Shown piece after piece: positions 1 through 8,591 of a stretch of 49,052 nt of DNA (position 1 is its first letter; each line of letters opens with the position of its first letter). Position numbers and translations under genes: made by a program. The notes beneath the pieces were generated by a model that saw only the letters and a list, made by a program, of their open reading frames with translations, was not told the origin of the DNA and searched no databases. The stretch covers positions 1 to 49,052 of the forward strand of contig NZ_BMDO01000017.1 of the NCBI RefSeq assembly GCF_014635825.1, written 5' to 3'. The stretch is from Mucilaginibacter galii (lineage in GTDB: Bacteria; Bacteroidota; Bacteroidia; Sphingobacteriales; Sphingobacteriaceae).

Positions 1-8
1 ATCAATAA

Positions 9-194
9 CCACTTTTAATAACTAACTTTGAAAACGCTTTTACAGCTCTCGCTGCTATCGTTCGCCAGCTAATCGCCTGGTCACTTTGCCACGGAATTAG
101 GTGGTCAACATCCCCGGAATATCAAACCATGATGCAGGAACTGCTGCGCAGCGTAAACGAAATAAAGAAAGATGTTAAAACACTAATTGACTAA
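9..194 (+). pseudogene. Open frame without ATG at its head; possible gene remnant
   Basis: This frame is open from a stop at 6-8 to TAA at 192-194, but the first ATG is at 130. The full stretch reads as a plausible helical protein tail (IVRQLIAWSLCHG, then ELLRSVNEIKKDVKTLID). It may be the 3' end of a gene broken by an upstream stop, or a small gene from 130 (21 codons) or from a non-ATG start. It ends 3 bases before the next ATG, so it was probably translated together with the following gene. Family not recognised. Confidence 0.3.
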
Positions 195-197
195 GGG

Positions 198-572
198 ATG
201 AAAGTACCAGCTTTAAAATCGGAAGAAACGTTCCCTGTTGAAAGTAATAGTGGAATGTTTTCCATAATCAAAATTATACCGTTGCCTGTAGATAAAGACG
301 GCCCATTTGTCTATGAACTCTTTCGGAATGACGTCGGCTTTTTCTATATCCATGAGCCTGATCGATATGGGCTTGCTCCAAATACAGCCTCCAGTGAATG
401 TTCTCAGGCAGATAGCCGCGGCCGAATCCTGTTTGACACAAACGGTTACTGGATCTATGATGGGAGCCATCTTGATATTTCAGAACAGGAGCAACTGGCA
501 GCCTTTATAGCAAACTTCAATAGTCATCAGTCCATGAACAATCATAAAGACGACAGACTACGTTACTTATAA
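198..572 (+). CDS. Hypothetical protein, 124 aa
   Basis: A soluble acidic protein with no signal peptide or membrane segment. I do not recognise the family. It starts 3 bases after the stop of the preceding frame and ends 14 bases before the next gene, so it looks like the middle of a small operon. An antisense ORF (213-470) covers much of it, but this strand fits the operon direction and reads as a normal globular protein. Paired hypothetical genes of this kind are typical of accessory DNA. Confidence 0.55.
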   Translation: MKVPALKSEETFPVESNSGMFSIIKIIPLPVDKDGPFVYELFRNDVGFFYIHEPDRYGLAPNTASSECSQADSRGRILFDTNGYWIYDGSHLDISEQEQLAAFIANFNSHQSMNNHKDDRLRYL

Positions 573-586
573 TCCCTCTTTTTACA

Positions 587-1057
587 ATGGAAGAATTTGT
601 GATCACCCACCATGAAAAATATGATCTGCTGAGCTGCCCCAAAAGAAAGCTGGAAATACAGGTCATTCATACGGAAAAAATTCCTGAAAGCGTACCGGAA
701 TGGTGCTTACTGGCCTATGGTCGTTACCATACCGGACCTCATCAGGTCAATCCTATGGATGTTGAATTTATCACCGGATTCGGCGTTGTAGATCCGGAAA
801 AAATAGAATATGAGCCTTACTTCAGGCATCAGCTCATCCGATATGCAATTGATTACTGGGCCTTTCACGAATTCAAGCGGGAATTTGATGAAATTACTTA
901 TTCTGACGGTTATCAAAAGATGTTTATTGATTCCATGTCTCTTGATCCGGCAAAGATGACACCCGAGCTCAGACTTTATTGTTCGAGGGATATTTCAGAG
1001 GAACTATTAGACTTTTTTATCTGGAAAGCAAAGCATTTACCGGTGATGCTGAATTAA
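587..1057 (+). CDS. Hypothetical protein, 156 aa
   Basis: A soluble protein rich in aromatic and acidic residues (e.g. RYAIDYWAFHEF near the middle), with no signal peptide, membrane segment or motif I can name. It lies 14 bases after the preceding gene and is likely cotranscribed with it. About 485 bases without a gene separate it from the prohibitin gene. Function unknown. Confidence 0.6.
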   Translation: MEEFVITHHEKYDLLSCPKRKLEIQVIHTEKIPESVPEWCLLAYGRYHTGPHQVNPMDVEFITGFGVVDPEKIEYEPYFRHQLIRYAIDYWAFHEFKREFDEITYSDGYQKMFIDSMSLDPAKMTPELRLYCSRDISEELLDFFIWKAKHLPVMLN

Positions 1058-1542
1058 GCCGAACGCCTTGCTCATTAATGATTGTGTGACGTGTGCTTAA
1101 GGAGTGATCTGTATGCTAATTGGTAGCCTGCAGCAATACTTAAAATTAACTGGTACACGGATTGGTATGCATGCTAAGTTATTCAAATAGGTTGGTAAAA
1201 TCGGTAAGTGGTGGTTTACCAATCACTTGTACAAAAGCTGTAAAGGGATCAAAAGTCGATATATCTAATATTACTTAGTTTCTGTCTTTGTTGCAAATGA
1301 TCTGAGGCAATAAATTCTTTTAAACTACTGCTCCACCCTCCCATTTCAGTAAACACCCTGCCATTTTGAAAAGGTATTGTAATATCTGAAAACTGTCGCG
1401 AATAATAATACGCTGATTTACAGATCTTAAAATCTCAATAAGGGAGCTGGCACTTCTTTGGCTAAACGATTTACAGGTGCCTATACTATTCAAGTTATGG
1501 CATGTGAAAATTTAACAAACCAAATCTCTTCAATCAAACAAA
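1058..1542. other. 485-base intergenic region
   Basis: No ORF of credible quality on either strand. The only structured signal I see is the sigma-54-like site at 1448-1463, listed separately. The rest is AT-rich, without clear repeats or hairpins. Confidence 0.5.
1448..1463 (+). promoter_or_regulatory. Candidate sigma-54 (-24/-12) promoter before the prohibitin gene
   Basis: The bases read TGGCAC, 5 bases, then TGGCT. The invariant GG and GC dinucleotides have the correct spacing (GG at 1449-1450, GC at 1461-1462). It predicts a transcript start near 1474, about 70 bases before the ATG at 1543. The second gene of this operon encodes a sigma-54 activator, which makes the site plausible. The -12 half is imperfect (TGGC rather than TTGC). 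Confidence 0.4.
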
Positions 1543-2445
1543 ATGTTTATTGCCATTCTAGGAGTAGTCATACTCATTGCCGGAATTTTACTTAAAAATT
1601 CCCGCGAAGCTGCAAGCCGCTTCGGCCGTCTTGTAAGTACTATTGGTGCTGTTGTTATAGCTTTAGGGCTGTTTTTATCTATGTTTAAAGTTATCGAACC
1701 CGGAAAGGTAGGAGTGCAGGCACTTTTTGGAAAAGTACAAAATAATGTACTGGAGAGCGGGCTTCATTTCATCAACCCATTTGTTGATGTTACGATGTTC
1801 AGTATTCAAACACAAACCTATACGATGAGCGCAATCAGTAATGAGGGTCAGAAAGAAGGTGACGATGCAATTCGTGTCTTGTCTTCTGATGGCTTGGAAG
1901 TTACCATCGATCTGTCTGTACTTTATAAAGTTAACCCGGTCAAAGCACCGTATATCATGCAAAATATAGGGGAGGATTACATAGACAAAATTGTACGGCC
2001 TATTTCCCGCACGGTTATCAGGGATAACGCCGTAAATTACGCTGCGGTGGATCTTTACTCAGGCAAGCGTCAGGAGTTTCAGGATAAGATCAATCGCACC
2101 ATAGCGGCTAATTTTGATAAGCGAGGATTGGAGATGCAGCAGATTTTGGTGCGTAATATCACTTTACCGGCTTCCGTGAGAGCGAGTATCGAATCCAAGA
2201 TCAATGCAGAGCAAGATGCTCAAAAAATGCAGTTCGTACTGCAAAAGGAGAAGCAGGAAGCAGAACGTAAACGGGTTGAGGCCCAAGGTATTGCAGATTA
2301 CCAAAAAATACTGTCAACCGGGCTATCAGATAAACAACTACAATACGAAGCTATTAAAGCCCAAAAGGAGATCGCATTATCACCTAATACTAAGGTCATA
2401 ATCATGGGTGGCAAAGGGAACCCAATCATGCTTACGGACAAATAA
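1543..2445 (+). CDS. SPFH/prohibitin-family membrane protein
   Basis: A 300-aa prohibitin homologue. Two hydrophobic segments near residues 1-17 and 30-50 anchor it in the inner membrane. An SPFH domain follows (about 52-230; typical motifs EPGKVGVQALFGKV and ESGLHFINPFVDV). A charged coiled coil follows (about 220-260), then a GNPIMLTDK tail. Prohibitins form large ring or cage assemblies that scaffold membrane proteases and other membrane complexes. It is immediately followed by the sigma-54 response regulator, so the two are likely cotranscribed. Its link to potassium transport is inferred from position only; a general membrane-stress role is equally possible. Confidence 0.9.
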   Translation: MFIAILGVVILIAGILLKNSREAASRFGRLVSTIGAVVIALGLFLSMFKVIEPGKVGVQALFGKVQNNVLESGLHFINPFVDVTMFSIQTQTYTMSAISNEGQKEGDDAIRVLSSDGLEVTIDLSVLYKVNPVKAPYIMQNIGEDYIDKIVRPISRTVIRDNAVNYAAVDLYSGKRQEFQDKINRTIAANFDKRGLEMQQILVRNITLPASVRASIESKINAEQDAQKMQFVLQKEKQEAERKRVEAQGIADYQKILSTGLSDKQLQYEAIKAQKEIALSPNTKVIIMGGKGNPIMLTDK

Positions 2446-2488
2446 TAGCTATAATCAAGGATCAATAATTTTAAAAAAAAGGAACGAA

Positions 2489-3838
2489 TTGGAAGCGAAA
2501 GAGAAATCGCAGACTACCGTGTTGGTGATCGACGATGAAAAAAAGTTAGCTGCGCTGATAACCCGGATTTTAGAACTTGAAGGTTTTCGGGTATTTCAGG
2601 CCCATACCGGGAAAGAAGGACTTAAATTGATCGGTGTTGAAGATATACATGTGGTCATCAGCGATGTTAAACTACCTGACGTAAGCGGTATTGACCTGGT
2701 TAGACAGATCAAAGAAAAAAAGCCTTATGTAGAGGTCATCAACTTAACAGCGTATGGTACGATCAGTGATGGAGTGAGAGCTATTAAAAATGGTGGTTTC
2801 GATTATATTACTAAAGGTGATGATAACGACAAGATCATTCCGCTGGTTTTCAAGGCTGCTGAAAAAGCAAAGCTACAGATGCGTATCTTAAACATGGAGG
2901 CCAGGTTAACCGAAAGGTATAGCTTCGCCAACATCCTGGGACGTTCTAAGCCTATCCGTGAGTCGATAGAAATGGCGAAAAGAGTATCAACTACTGATAC
3001 GACCGTTTTGCTGTTAGGCGAAACAGGAACCGGAAAAGAAGTATTTGCGGGGGCCATCCACCAGGAGAGCCACCGACATGATCGGCCATTTGTAGCGGTC
3101 AACTGCAGCAGCTTCCCGCCTGACCTGTTGGAAAGTGAATTGTTTGGCTACAAGGCAGGTGCTTTCACCGGCGCTGTCAAAGATAAACGCGGGCTTTTTG
3201 AGGAGGCTGACCAGGGTACCATATTCCTGGATGAGGTGGGTGAGATGAGCATGGATCTGCAGGCAAAACTGTTGCGGGTACTAGAAAGCCGGACATTCAT
3301 TAAGGTGGGCGATACCCAGACGACCAAAGTAAACGTGCGCATTATAGCGGCCACTAATCGCGACCTGCAAAAGGAAGCTGAAGAAGGGCATTTTCGACTG
3401 GACCTGTTTTACCGGCTATCGGTATTTACTTTAACTTTACCCTCCCTAAACGATCGTAAAGGGGACATTGAACTGATCGCCAGGTATTATTTGAAAGAAT
3501 TTGCGGCAAAAGTAAACAAACGGGTCGATGGCTTTAGCGATGAATTTATTGAAGCACTGACCACGCACAACTGGAAAGGTAATATCCGGGAATTAAAAAA
3601 TACCATAGAACGGGTTTTGATACTGGCGGACGAAACTGTGATTGGTGAAGAACTATTGCCTGTTGATTTCAGGCACCATACGACCTGGTCAGGGTCACTT
3701 GACCTGGAAACTATTGAGAAACAACACATTTTGAAGGTGCTAACCCATGTCCGTGGCAACAAGACTGAAGCGGCCCGCCTGCTTAACATTGGTTTAACAA
3801 CACTATACCGCAAGCTTGATCAATATAAGCTAAATTAA
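2489..3838 (+). CDS. Sigma-54-dependent response regulator (NtrC family)
   Basis: Three domains are visible. The receiver starts at VLVIDDEKK and carries phospho-acceptor Asp in VVISDVKLPD (codon 2663-2665). The AAA+ domain has Walker A GETGTGKE and an intact GAFTGA loop, the part that contacts sigma-54. A Fis-type helix-turn-helix closes the protein (GNKTEAARLLNIGLTTLYRK). I chose the TTG at 2489 (449 aa), which follows AGGA and avoids the gene before. An ATG at 2408 would add 27 residues of low quality and overlap the prohibitin gene by 38 bases. The gene lies directly before kdp, where an OmpR-type KdpE would be expected, so I infer that it controls kdp. Its kinase is probably encoded at 10879. 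Confidence 0.9.
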   Translation: MEAKEKSQTTVLVIDDEKKLAALITRILELEGFRVFQAHTGKEGLKLIGVEDIHVVISDVKLPDVSGIDLVRQIKEKKPYVEVINLTAYGTISDGVRAIKNGGFDYITKGDDNDKIIPLVFKAAEKAKLQMRILNMEARLTERYSFANILGRSKPIRESIEMAKRVSTTDTTVLLLGETGTGKEVFAGAIHQESHRHDRPFVAVNCSSFPPDLLESELFGYKAGAFTGAVKDKRGLFEEADQGTIFLDEVGEMSMDLQAKLLRVLESRTFIKVGDTQTTKVNVRIIAATNRDLQKEAEEGHFRLDLFYRLSVFTLTLPSLNDRKGDIELIARYYLKEFAAKVNKRVDGFSDEFIEALTTHNWKGNIRELKNTIERVLILADETVIGEELLPVDFRHHTTWSGSLDLETIEKQHILKVLTHVRGNKTEAARLLNIGLTTLYRKLDQYKLN

Positions 3839-3865
3839 AATGGTTACCCTTCTCTAATGAAAAAG

Positions 3866-3892
3866 ACCCTTCCAAAATGGAAGGGTTTTTTT
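3866..3892 (+). terminator. Rho-independent terminator after the regulator gene
   Basis: A 9-bp stem, ACCCTTCCA (3866-3874) with TGGAAGGGT (3878-3886), has a 3-base AAA loop and is followed by a run of T to 3892. It ends the prohibitin/regulator transcript before kdp begins. It also shows that an in-frame ATG at 3877, inside the hairpin, is not a real start. Confidence 0.85.
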
Positions 3893-3958
3893 GTGCTCAA
3901 ATATGTCGAATTATTTTAATAACCTGTATTTCAATAGGTTGTATTTTGATTTTGTCGA

Positions 3959-3974
3959 TGGCACCTCAATTGAA
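3959..3974 (+). promoter_or_regulatory. Candidate sigma-54 promoter of the kdp operon
   Basis: TGGCAC, a 5-base spacer, then TTGAA, compared with the sigma-54 consensus TGGCAC-N5-TTGCA. The -24 half is perfect; the -12 half lacks the usual C. It predicts a start near 3985, 18 bases before the ATG of the first small kdp ORF and downstream of the terminator. The sigma-54 activator gene lies directly upstream. I saw no TAnnTTTG promoter competing here. Confidence 0.5.
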
Positions 3975-4002
3975 TATAGCTTATCAATTAAATAGAAAAG
4001 CT

Positions 4003-4086
4003 ATGATCACCTTGTTACTATTCCTGGCCATACTCGTTTGCATGTGGCTAATTTACAAATCCGTCGACTGGTTCGAAAAAATCTAA
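4003..4086 (+). CDS. 27-aa single-span membrane peptide at the head of kdp
   Basis: The ORF encodes one hydrophobic helix (MITLLLFLAILVCMWLIY) and a short charged tail ending in DWFEKI. It lies after the predicted kdp promoter and 6 bases before kdpF. It resembles KdpF in size and topology but not in sequence. I infer an accessory subunit or regulator of the Kdp complex. A longer frame open upstream to 3877 would run through the terminator hairpin and is not credible. Confidence 0.6.
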   Translation: MITLLLFLAILVCMWLIYKSVDWFEKI

Positions 4087-4092
4087 AAAAAC

Positions 4093-4170
4093 ATGATCGC
4101 ATTATTCATTATCTCCATTGCAGTTTTCATTTACATGATCTATGTACTGCTGAAACCCGAAAAATTTTAA
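4093..4170 (+). CDS. kdpF: KdpF, small subunit of the potassium-transporting ATPase
   Basis: A 25-aa peptide with a single transmembrane helix (IALFIISIAVFIYMIYVLL) and the tail KPEKF. KdpF subunits are about 29 aa with the same layout, a helix followed by a short tail ending near an aromatic residue. In known Kdp complexes KdpF packs against KdpA and stabilises the complex in the membrane. Its position 10 bases before kdpA supports the call. Confidence 0.85.
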   Translation: MIALFIISIAVFIYMIYVLLKPEKF

Positions 4171-4180
4171 CTAACGAAAA

Positions 4181-5899
4181 ATGAACTCAGAATTTTTAGG
4201 CATAGTAGCCTCTTTTTTGATCACCCTGCTCATTGCAATCCCGCTGGGCAGGTACCTGGCCAAGATGTTCGCAGGTGAGCGTGTTTGGACAGATTTTTTA
4301 AAACCGCTTGAAATCGGCATTTTTAAACTGGCAGGCATCCGCCCGGATGAGCCCATGGATTGGAAGCAGTTCCTGAAAGCAATGCTTACCATCAATTTAT
4401 TATGGCTGGTATATGGCTTTTTTGTATTGATATACCAAGACAAATTACCTTTTAACCCCGATGGCAACCCGGGTATGACGCCAGACCTGGCATTTAATAC
4501 TATTATCAGTTTTGTGGTAAACTGTAATTTACAGCATTACTCGGGCGAAAGTGGTCTTACCTATCTAACCCAACAATTTATAATCATGTTTTTGATGTTC
4601 ACCAGTGCAGCTACGGGTATAGCCTGCGCAGTGGCATTGTTCAAAGCATTCCGTGATAAAACAACCACCAATTTGGGTAATTTCTGGGAATTTTTTGTAA
4701 AATCAATTACACGTTTATTATTGCCATTATCAATTGTTATGGCCCTGCTGCTTACATTCAATGGCACGCCTGCCAGTTATGAAGGCAAGGGTCAATTCAT
4801 ATCATTGCAAGGCGATACAGTTAATGTATCACGCGGCCCAGCCGCACAAATGATTGCCATTAAGCACATTGGTACTAATGGAGGTGGCTGGTTTGGTGCC
4901 AACTCGTCCCACCCGTTAGAAAATCCTAACTACTTTACCAATATGGTAGAGATCATCTCGCAGATGATCATCCCAATGGCTATGATACTTGCATTCGGCT
5001 ATTTTATTCGTCGTAAAAAACTGGGATGGGTAATATTTGGTGTGATGATGGTCGGCATGTTCATGCTGATGATACCAACTATAAGCAGTGAATTGGGTGG
5101 CAATCCCAATATTGCCAAAATGGGCATACAACAGGCCTCCGGTGCCATGGAAGGCAAAGAAGTACGCATAGGCCCTATGGCTACCGGCTACTGGAGCACA
5201 TTAACCACCATTGTATCTACAGGTTCTGTAAACGGCATGCATGACAGTACTATGCCGCTAACCGGCGCCTGGCAGCTGCTGGGTATGATGATCAACGGCT
5301 TCTTCGGCGGCTGCGGGGTTGGTATACTCAATTACTTCATCTATCTCATCATTGCTGTATTTATATCGGGGCTAATGGTTGGCCGTACACCGGAGTTCTT
5401 AGGCCATAAGGTAGAAGCACGGGAAGTGAAGATCGCCGCATTGATCACTTTATTAAGCCCTTTCCTTATTATGGCAGGTACTGCATTGGCCAGTTATGTT
5501 TTTGTTGCACATGGCAACGCCGATTGGGCTGTTAAGCCGTCTGCATGGTTAAATAACCCTGGTTATCACGGTTTTTCCGAAATGCTGTATGAGATGACCT
5601 CGGCCAATGCCAACAACGGCTCCGGTTTTGAAGGGCTTGGTGATAACAACATCTTTTGGAACGTTTCCACCGGCTTTTTATTAATTCTCGGTAGATTTTT
5701 ACCCATCATAGGCCCCGTTGCTATTGCCGGTTTGCTGGCTAAGAAAAAGTTCATACCTGAATCTGCCGGTACGCTTAAAACAGACACCGTAACATTCGGC
5801 CTCATGACTTTTGCCGTTATCCTTGTCCTTAACGCATTATCCTATTTCCCTGCACTGGCCCTGGGTCCTATTGCAGAGTACTTTTCAATGCCTAAGTAA
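4181..5899 (+). CDS. kdpA: Potassium-transporting ATPase subunit KdpA
   Basis: A 572-aa polytopic inner-membrane protein (E. coli KdpA is 557 aa), the potassium-selective channel-like subunit. The four selectivity-filter loops can be read: NCNLQHYSGE, the GTNGGGWFGANSSHP loop, a third around GGCGVG, and MTSANANNGSGFEG near the C-terminus. Potassium enters through KdpA and is passed to KdpB for ATP-driven release. It lies 10 bases after kdpF and 8 before kdpB, as in a normal kdpFABC operon. The start ATG is preceded by A-rich sequence rather than a Shine-Dalgarno site, as is usual here. Confidence 0.98.
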   Translation: MNSEFLGIVASFLITLLIAIPLGRYLAKMFAGERVWTDFLKPLEIGIFKLAGIRPDEPMDWKQFLKAMLTINLLWLVYGFFVLIYQDKLPFNPDGNPGMTPDLAFNTIISFVVNCNLQHYSGESGLTYLTQQFIIMFLMFTSAATGIACAVALFKAFRDKTTTNLGNFWEFFVKSITRLLLPLSIVMALLLTFNGTPASYEGKGQFISLQGDTVNVSRGPAAQMIAIKHIGTNGGGWFGANSSHPLENPNYFTNMVEIISQMIIPMAMILAFGYFIRRKKLGWVIFGVMMVGMFMLMIPTISSELGGNPNIAKMGIQQASGAMEGKEVRIGPMATGYWSTLTTIVSTGSVNGMHDSTMPLTGAWQLLGMMINGFFGGCGVGILNYFIYLIIAVFISGLMVGRTPEFLGHKVEAREVKIAALITLLSPFLIMAGTALASYVFVAHGNADWAVKPSAWLNNPGYHGFSEMLYEMTSANANNGSGFEGLGDNNIFWNVSTGFLLILGRFLPIIGPVAIAGLLAKKKFIPESAGTLKTDTVTFGLMTFAVILVLNALSYFPALALGPIAEYFSMPK

Positions 5900-5907
5900 T
5901 TAAACAC

Positions 5908-7941
5908 ATGAAATCTCAATCTAATAAATTATTTGAACCTGCCTTAGTGCAAACCGCGCTAAAAGAATCGTTCATCAAACTGAACCCCAAGGTAATGCTG
6001 CGTAACCCGGTTATGTTTACCGTGGAAGTGGGTACCGTTATTATGGCCTATATGACTTTCTATAGTCTTACACACACCGGTCAGGGTTCTTTTGCTTATA
6101 ACTTAGTCATTTTTATTGTCCTGCTGCTTACGCTCTTGTTCGCCAACTTTGCCGAGGCTATTGCTGAAGCACGTGGCAAGGCACAGGCCGACAGTTTGCG
6201 TAAAACACGCGAAGAAACACCTGCTAATGTGTTAATGGCCGATGGTTCAATTGTACAGAAATCATCCAACGAACTTAGAAAAGGTGACTTTTTCGTTTGC
6301 GAGGCCGGAGATACTATCCCGACAGACGGAGAGATAGTTGAAGGTTTAGCCACCATAGATGAATCGGCCATTACCGGCGAATCTGCCCCTGTTATCCGTG
6401 AATCTGGTGGTGATAAATCATCCGTTACCGGTGGTACCAAAGTACTATCAGACAGGATCAAGGTAGTGGTAAGCACCGAACCCGGCGAAAGCTTCCTGGA
6501 TAAAATGATCGCATTGGTAGAAGGCGCATCAAGGCAAAAAACACCTAATGAGATCGCCTTAACTATTTTGCTGGCCAGCTTTACCATAATCTTCATTATT
6601 GTTTGTGTTACCTTAAAGCCGTTCGCTAATTATGCCAACACGCCCATCACTATTGCGGCACTTATTTCCCTATTCGTTTGTTTGATACCTACTACGATAG
6701 GCGGTTTACTTTCGGCAATAGGTATTGCGGGAATGGACAGGGCTTTGAGGGCCAACGTGATCACCAAATCGGGTAAAGCGGTAGAAACTGCAGGTGACAT
6801 TGACGTATTACTATTGGACAAAACCGGTACGATCACCATCGGTAACCGTAAAGCCACCCACTTTTGGCCTGCCATAGATGTAGCACCAGACGACTTGATC
6901 AAAGCCGCTGTATTGTCCTCTCTGGCAGATGAAACGCCCGAAGGAAAATCGATCATCGAACTGGCTTCGCAAAGTAAAGCCAACTTTTCTCAAAAAGCAC
7001 CTGAAGGTTCTGAATTTATCAAGTTCACAGCAGAAACCCGTTCAAGCGGCATCAATACACCCGATGGCTTAGAAATCCGGAAAGGTGCTTTTGACTCTAT
7101 GCGTAACCTGGCACATAAATCAGATAAGAAGGTTCCGCACGATGTTGAAGAACGAGTTAAAACGATCGCATCGAATGGTGGGACACCATTGGTTGTAGCT
7201 CAAAACGGACAAGTGCTTGGCACGATCGAATTACAGGATATCATCAAACCTGGTATTGCTGAACGTTTTGAACGCCTGCGTAAAATGGGTATCAAAACGG
7301 TAATGGTAACAGGAGACAACCCGCTTACCGCCAAATTTATAGCGCAAAAAGCTGGCGTAGATGATTTTATCGCTGAGGCTAAACCTGAGGATAAAATGAA
7401 CTATATCAAACATGAGCAGGCTGAAGGCCGCTTGGTGGCGATGATGGGTGACGGTACCAACGATGCACCTGCACTTGCCCAGGCTGATGTAGGTGTGGCC
7501 ATGAATAGCGGTACTCAGGCTGCCAAGGAAGCCGGTAACATGGTGGATCTGGACAATGACCCGACCAAGCTTATCGAGATCGTAGAGATCGGTAAACAGT
7601 TGCTGATCACCCGTGGTACGCTTACCACGTTCTCGATCGCCAATGACGTAGCCAAATATTTCGCGATCGTACCGGCATTGTTTATCGCCTCTATACCGGC
7701 CTTGCAGAGCATCAACATTATGCGCCTGCACAGCCCCGAAAGTGCTATCCTGTCTGCAGTAATCTTTAACGCGATCATCATTCCGTTACTGATCCCACTG
7801 GCGCTAAAAGGTGTAGAGTACAAGCCAATCGGTGCAAGCGCACTGTTACGCCGAAACCTGCTGATCTATGGTATAGGCGGCGTTATTGCTCCCTTTATCG
7901 GTATCAAAATTATTGATATCGTTATTGCCTTATTTATGTAA
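5908..7941 (+). CDS. kdpB: Potassium-transporting ATPase ATP-binding subunit KdpB
   Basis: A 677-aa P-type ATPase (type IA). The phosphorylated Asp304 lies in DKTGT. The actuator-domain TGES is at about 156-159 and the hinge motif GDGTNDAP at about 514-521. Membrane helices lie at about 35-75, 215-275 and 585-675. ATP hydrolysis here powers high-affinity potassium uptake through KdpA. All catalytic motifs are intact and the length is normal (E. coli 682 aa). It lies 8 bases after kdpA and 14 before kdpC. Confidence 0.98.
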   Translation: MKSQSNKLFEPALVQTALKESFIKLNPKVMLRNPVMFTVEVGTVIMAYMTFYSLTHTGQGSFAYNLVIFIVLLLTLLFANFAEAIAEARGKAQADSLRKTREETPANVLMADGSIVQKSSNELRKGDFFVCEAGDTIPTDGEIVEGLATIDESAITGESAPVIRESGGDKSSVTGGTKVLSDRIKVVVSTEPGESFLDKMIALVEGASRQKTPNEIALTILLASFTIIFIIVCVTLKPFANYANTPITIAALISLFVCLIPTTIGGLLSAIGIAGMDRALRANVITKSGKAVETAGDIDVLLLDKTGTITIGNRKATHFWPAIDVAPDDLIKAAVLSSLADETPEGKSIIELASQSKANFSQKAPEGSEFIKFTAETRSSGINTPDGLEIRKGAFDSMRNLAHKSDKKVPHDVEERVKTIASNGGTPLVVAQNGQVLGTIELQDIIKPGIAERFERLRKMGIKTVMVTGDNPLTAKFIAQKAGVDDFIAEAKPEDKMNYIKHEQAEGRLVAMMGDGTNDAPALAQADVGVAMNSGTQAAKEAGNMVDLDNDPTKLIEIVEIGKQLLITRGTLTTFSIANDVAKYFAIVPALFIASIPALQSINIMRLHSPESAILSAVIFNAIIIPLLIPLALKGVEYKPIGASALLRRNLLIYGIGGVIAPFIGIKIIDIVIALFM

Positions 7942-7955
7942 TTGAAGTTAAAGTC

Positions 7956-8522
7956 ATGAAAAAATACATCATACAATCCATCCGCTTAACAGTTGCCTTA
8001 ACCTTGCTGCTTTGCGTAGTATACCCTTTATTGGTTGCCTTTATTGGTAAGCTTTCTACCGGAAAAGGTAACGGCGAAACCATCTCTGTAAACGGAAAAA
8101 TAGTAGGTTACGCGGCTCTTGGTCAAAAATTCGATCAGCCAAAATATTTTTGGGGCAGGCCATCGGCCGTTGATTATAACGCTGCCGGCTCGGCCGGTTC
8201 TAACAAAGGCCCTACTAACCCCGACTATTTGAAACAGGTAAGTGATCGTGTTGATACCTTATTGAAGTACCATCCATATTTAAAGAAAACAGATATACCG
8301 GCAGATATGGTGACCGCATCGGGAAGTGGTCTTGATCCGGATATTTCGGCCGCCGCCGCAGCAATCCAAGTTCGCCGTATAGCTCAAAACCGCGGATTGT
8401 CTGTAGAGCAGGTAACCAAACTGGTAGAAGAGCATACTGAAAAACCTTTGGCAGGTATGTTTGGCCCAGGAAAGGTGAATGTCCTTAAATTAAATGTAGC
8501 GCTCGACGCACTCAAAAAATAA
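7956..8522 (+). CDS. kdpC: Potassium-transporting ATPase subunit KdpC
   Basis: A 188-aa protein with one N-terminal membrane helix (IRLTVALTLLLCVVYPLLVA) and an outward-facing domain. Conserved KdpC motifs are YFWGRPSA, SGLDPDIS and the final LNVALDAL. KdpC joins KdpA and KdpB in the complex. The length is normal for the family. It is the last of the four canonical structural genes. The porin gene follows after 69 bases that contain a hairpin. Confidence 0.97.
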   Translation: MKKYIIQSIRLTVALTLLLCVVYPLLVAFIGKLSTGKGNGETISVNGKIVGYAALGQKFDQPKYFWGRPSAVDYNAAGSAGSNKGPTNPDYLKQVSDRVDTLLKYHPYLKKTDIPADMVTASGSGLDPDISAAAAAIQVRRIAQNRGLSVEQVTKLVEEHTEKPLAGMFGPGKVNVLKLNVALDALKK

Positions 8523-8547
8523 TACCCTACATCTATCTATACTTCCG

Positions 8548-8572
8548 AGCGCGACGGTGAAACCGTTGCGCT
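8548..8572 (+). other. Intercistronic hairpin between kdpC and the porin gene
   Basis: AGCGCGACGG pairs with CCGTTGCGCT (one G-U) around a 5-base TGAAA loop. No T-run follows, so it is unlikely to be a full terminator. It could protect the kdpFABC mRNA from 3' decay, or partly uncouple expression of the porin gene. Confidence 0.55.
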
Positions 8573-8591
8573 TACTAATCTATTTAAACAA

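Noticed and set aside
3877..4086. 69-codon ORF before kdp
   Set aside because: Its start lies inside the terminator hairpin and upstream of the predicted kdp transcript start; the credible gene is the 27-aa ORF from 4003.
3148..7823. Long antisense ORFs under the regulator and kdpB genes
   Set aside because: They are shadows of the coding strand in GC-rich frames, Ser/Ala/Val-rich without domain signs.
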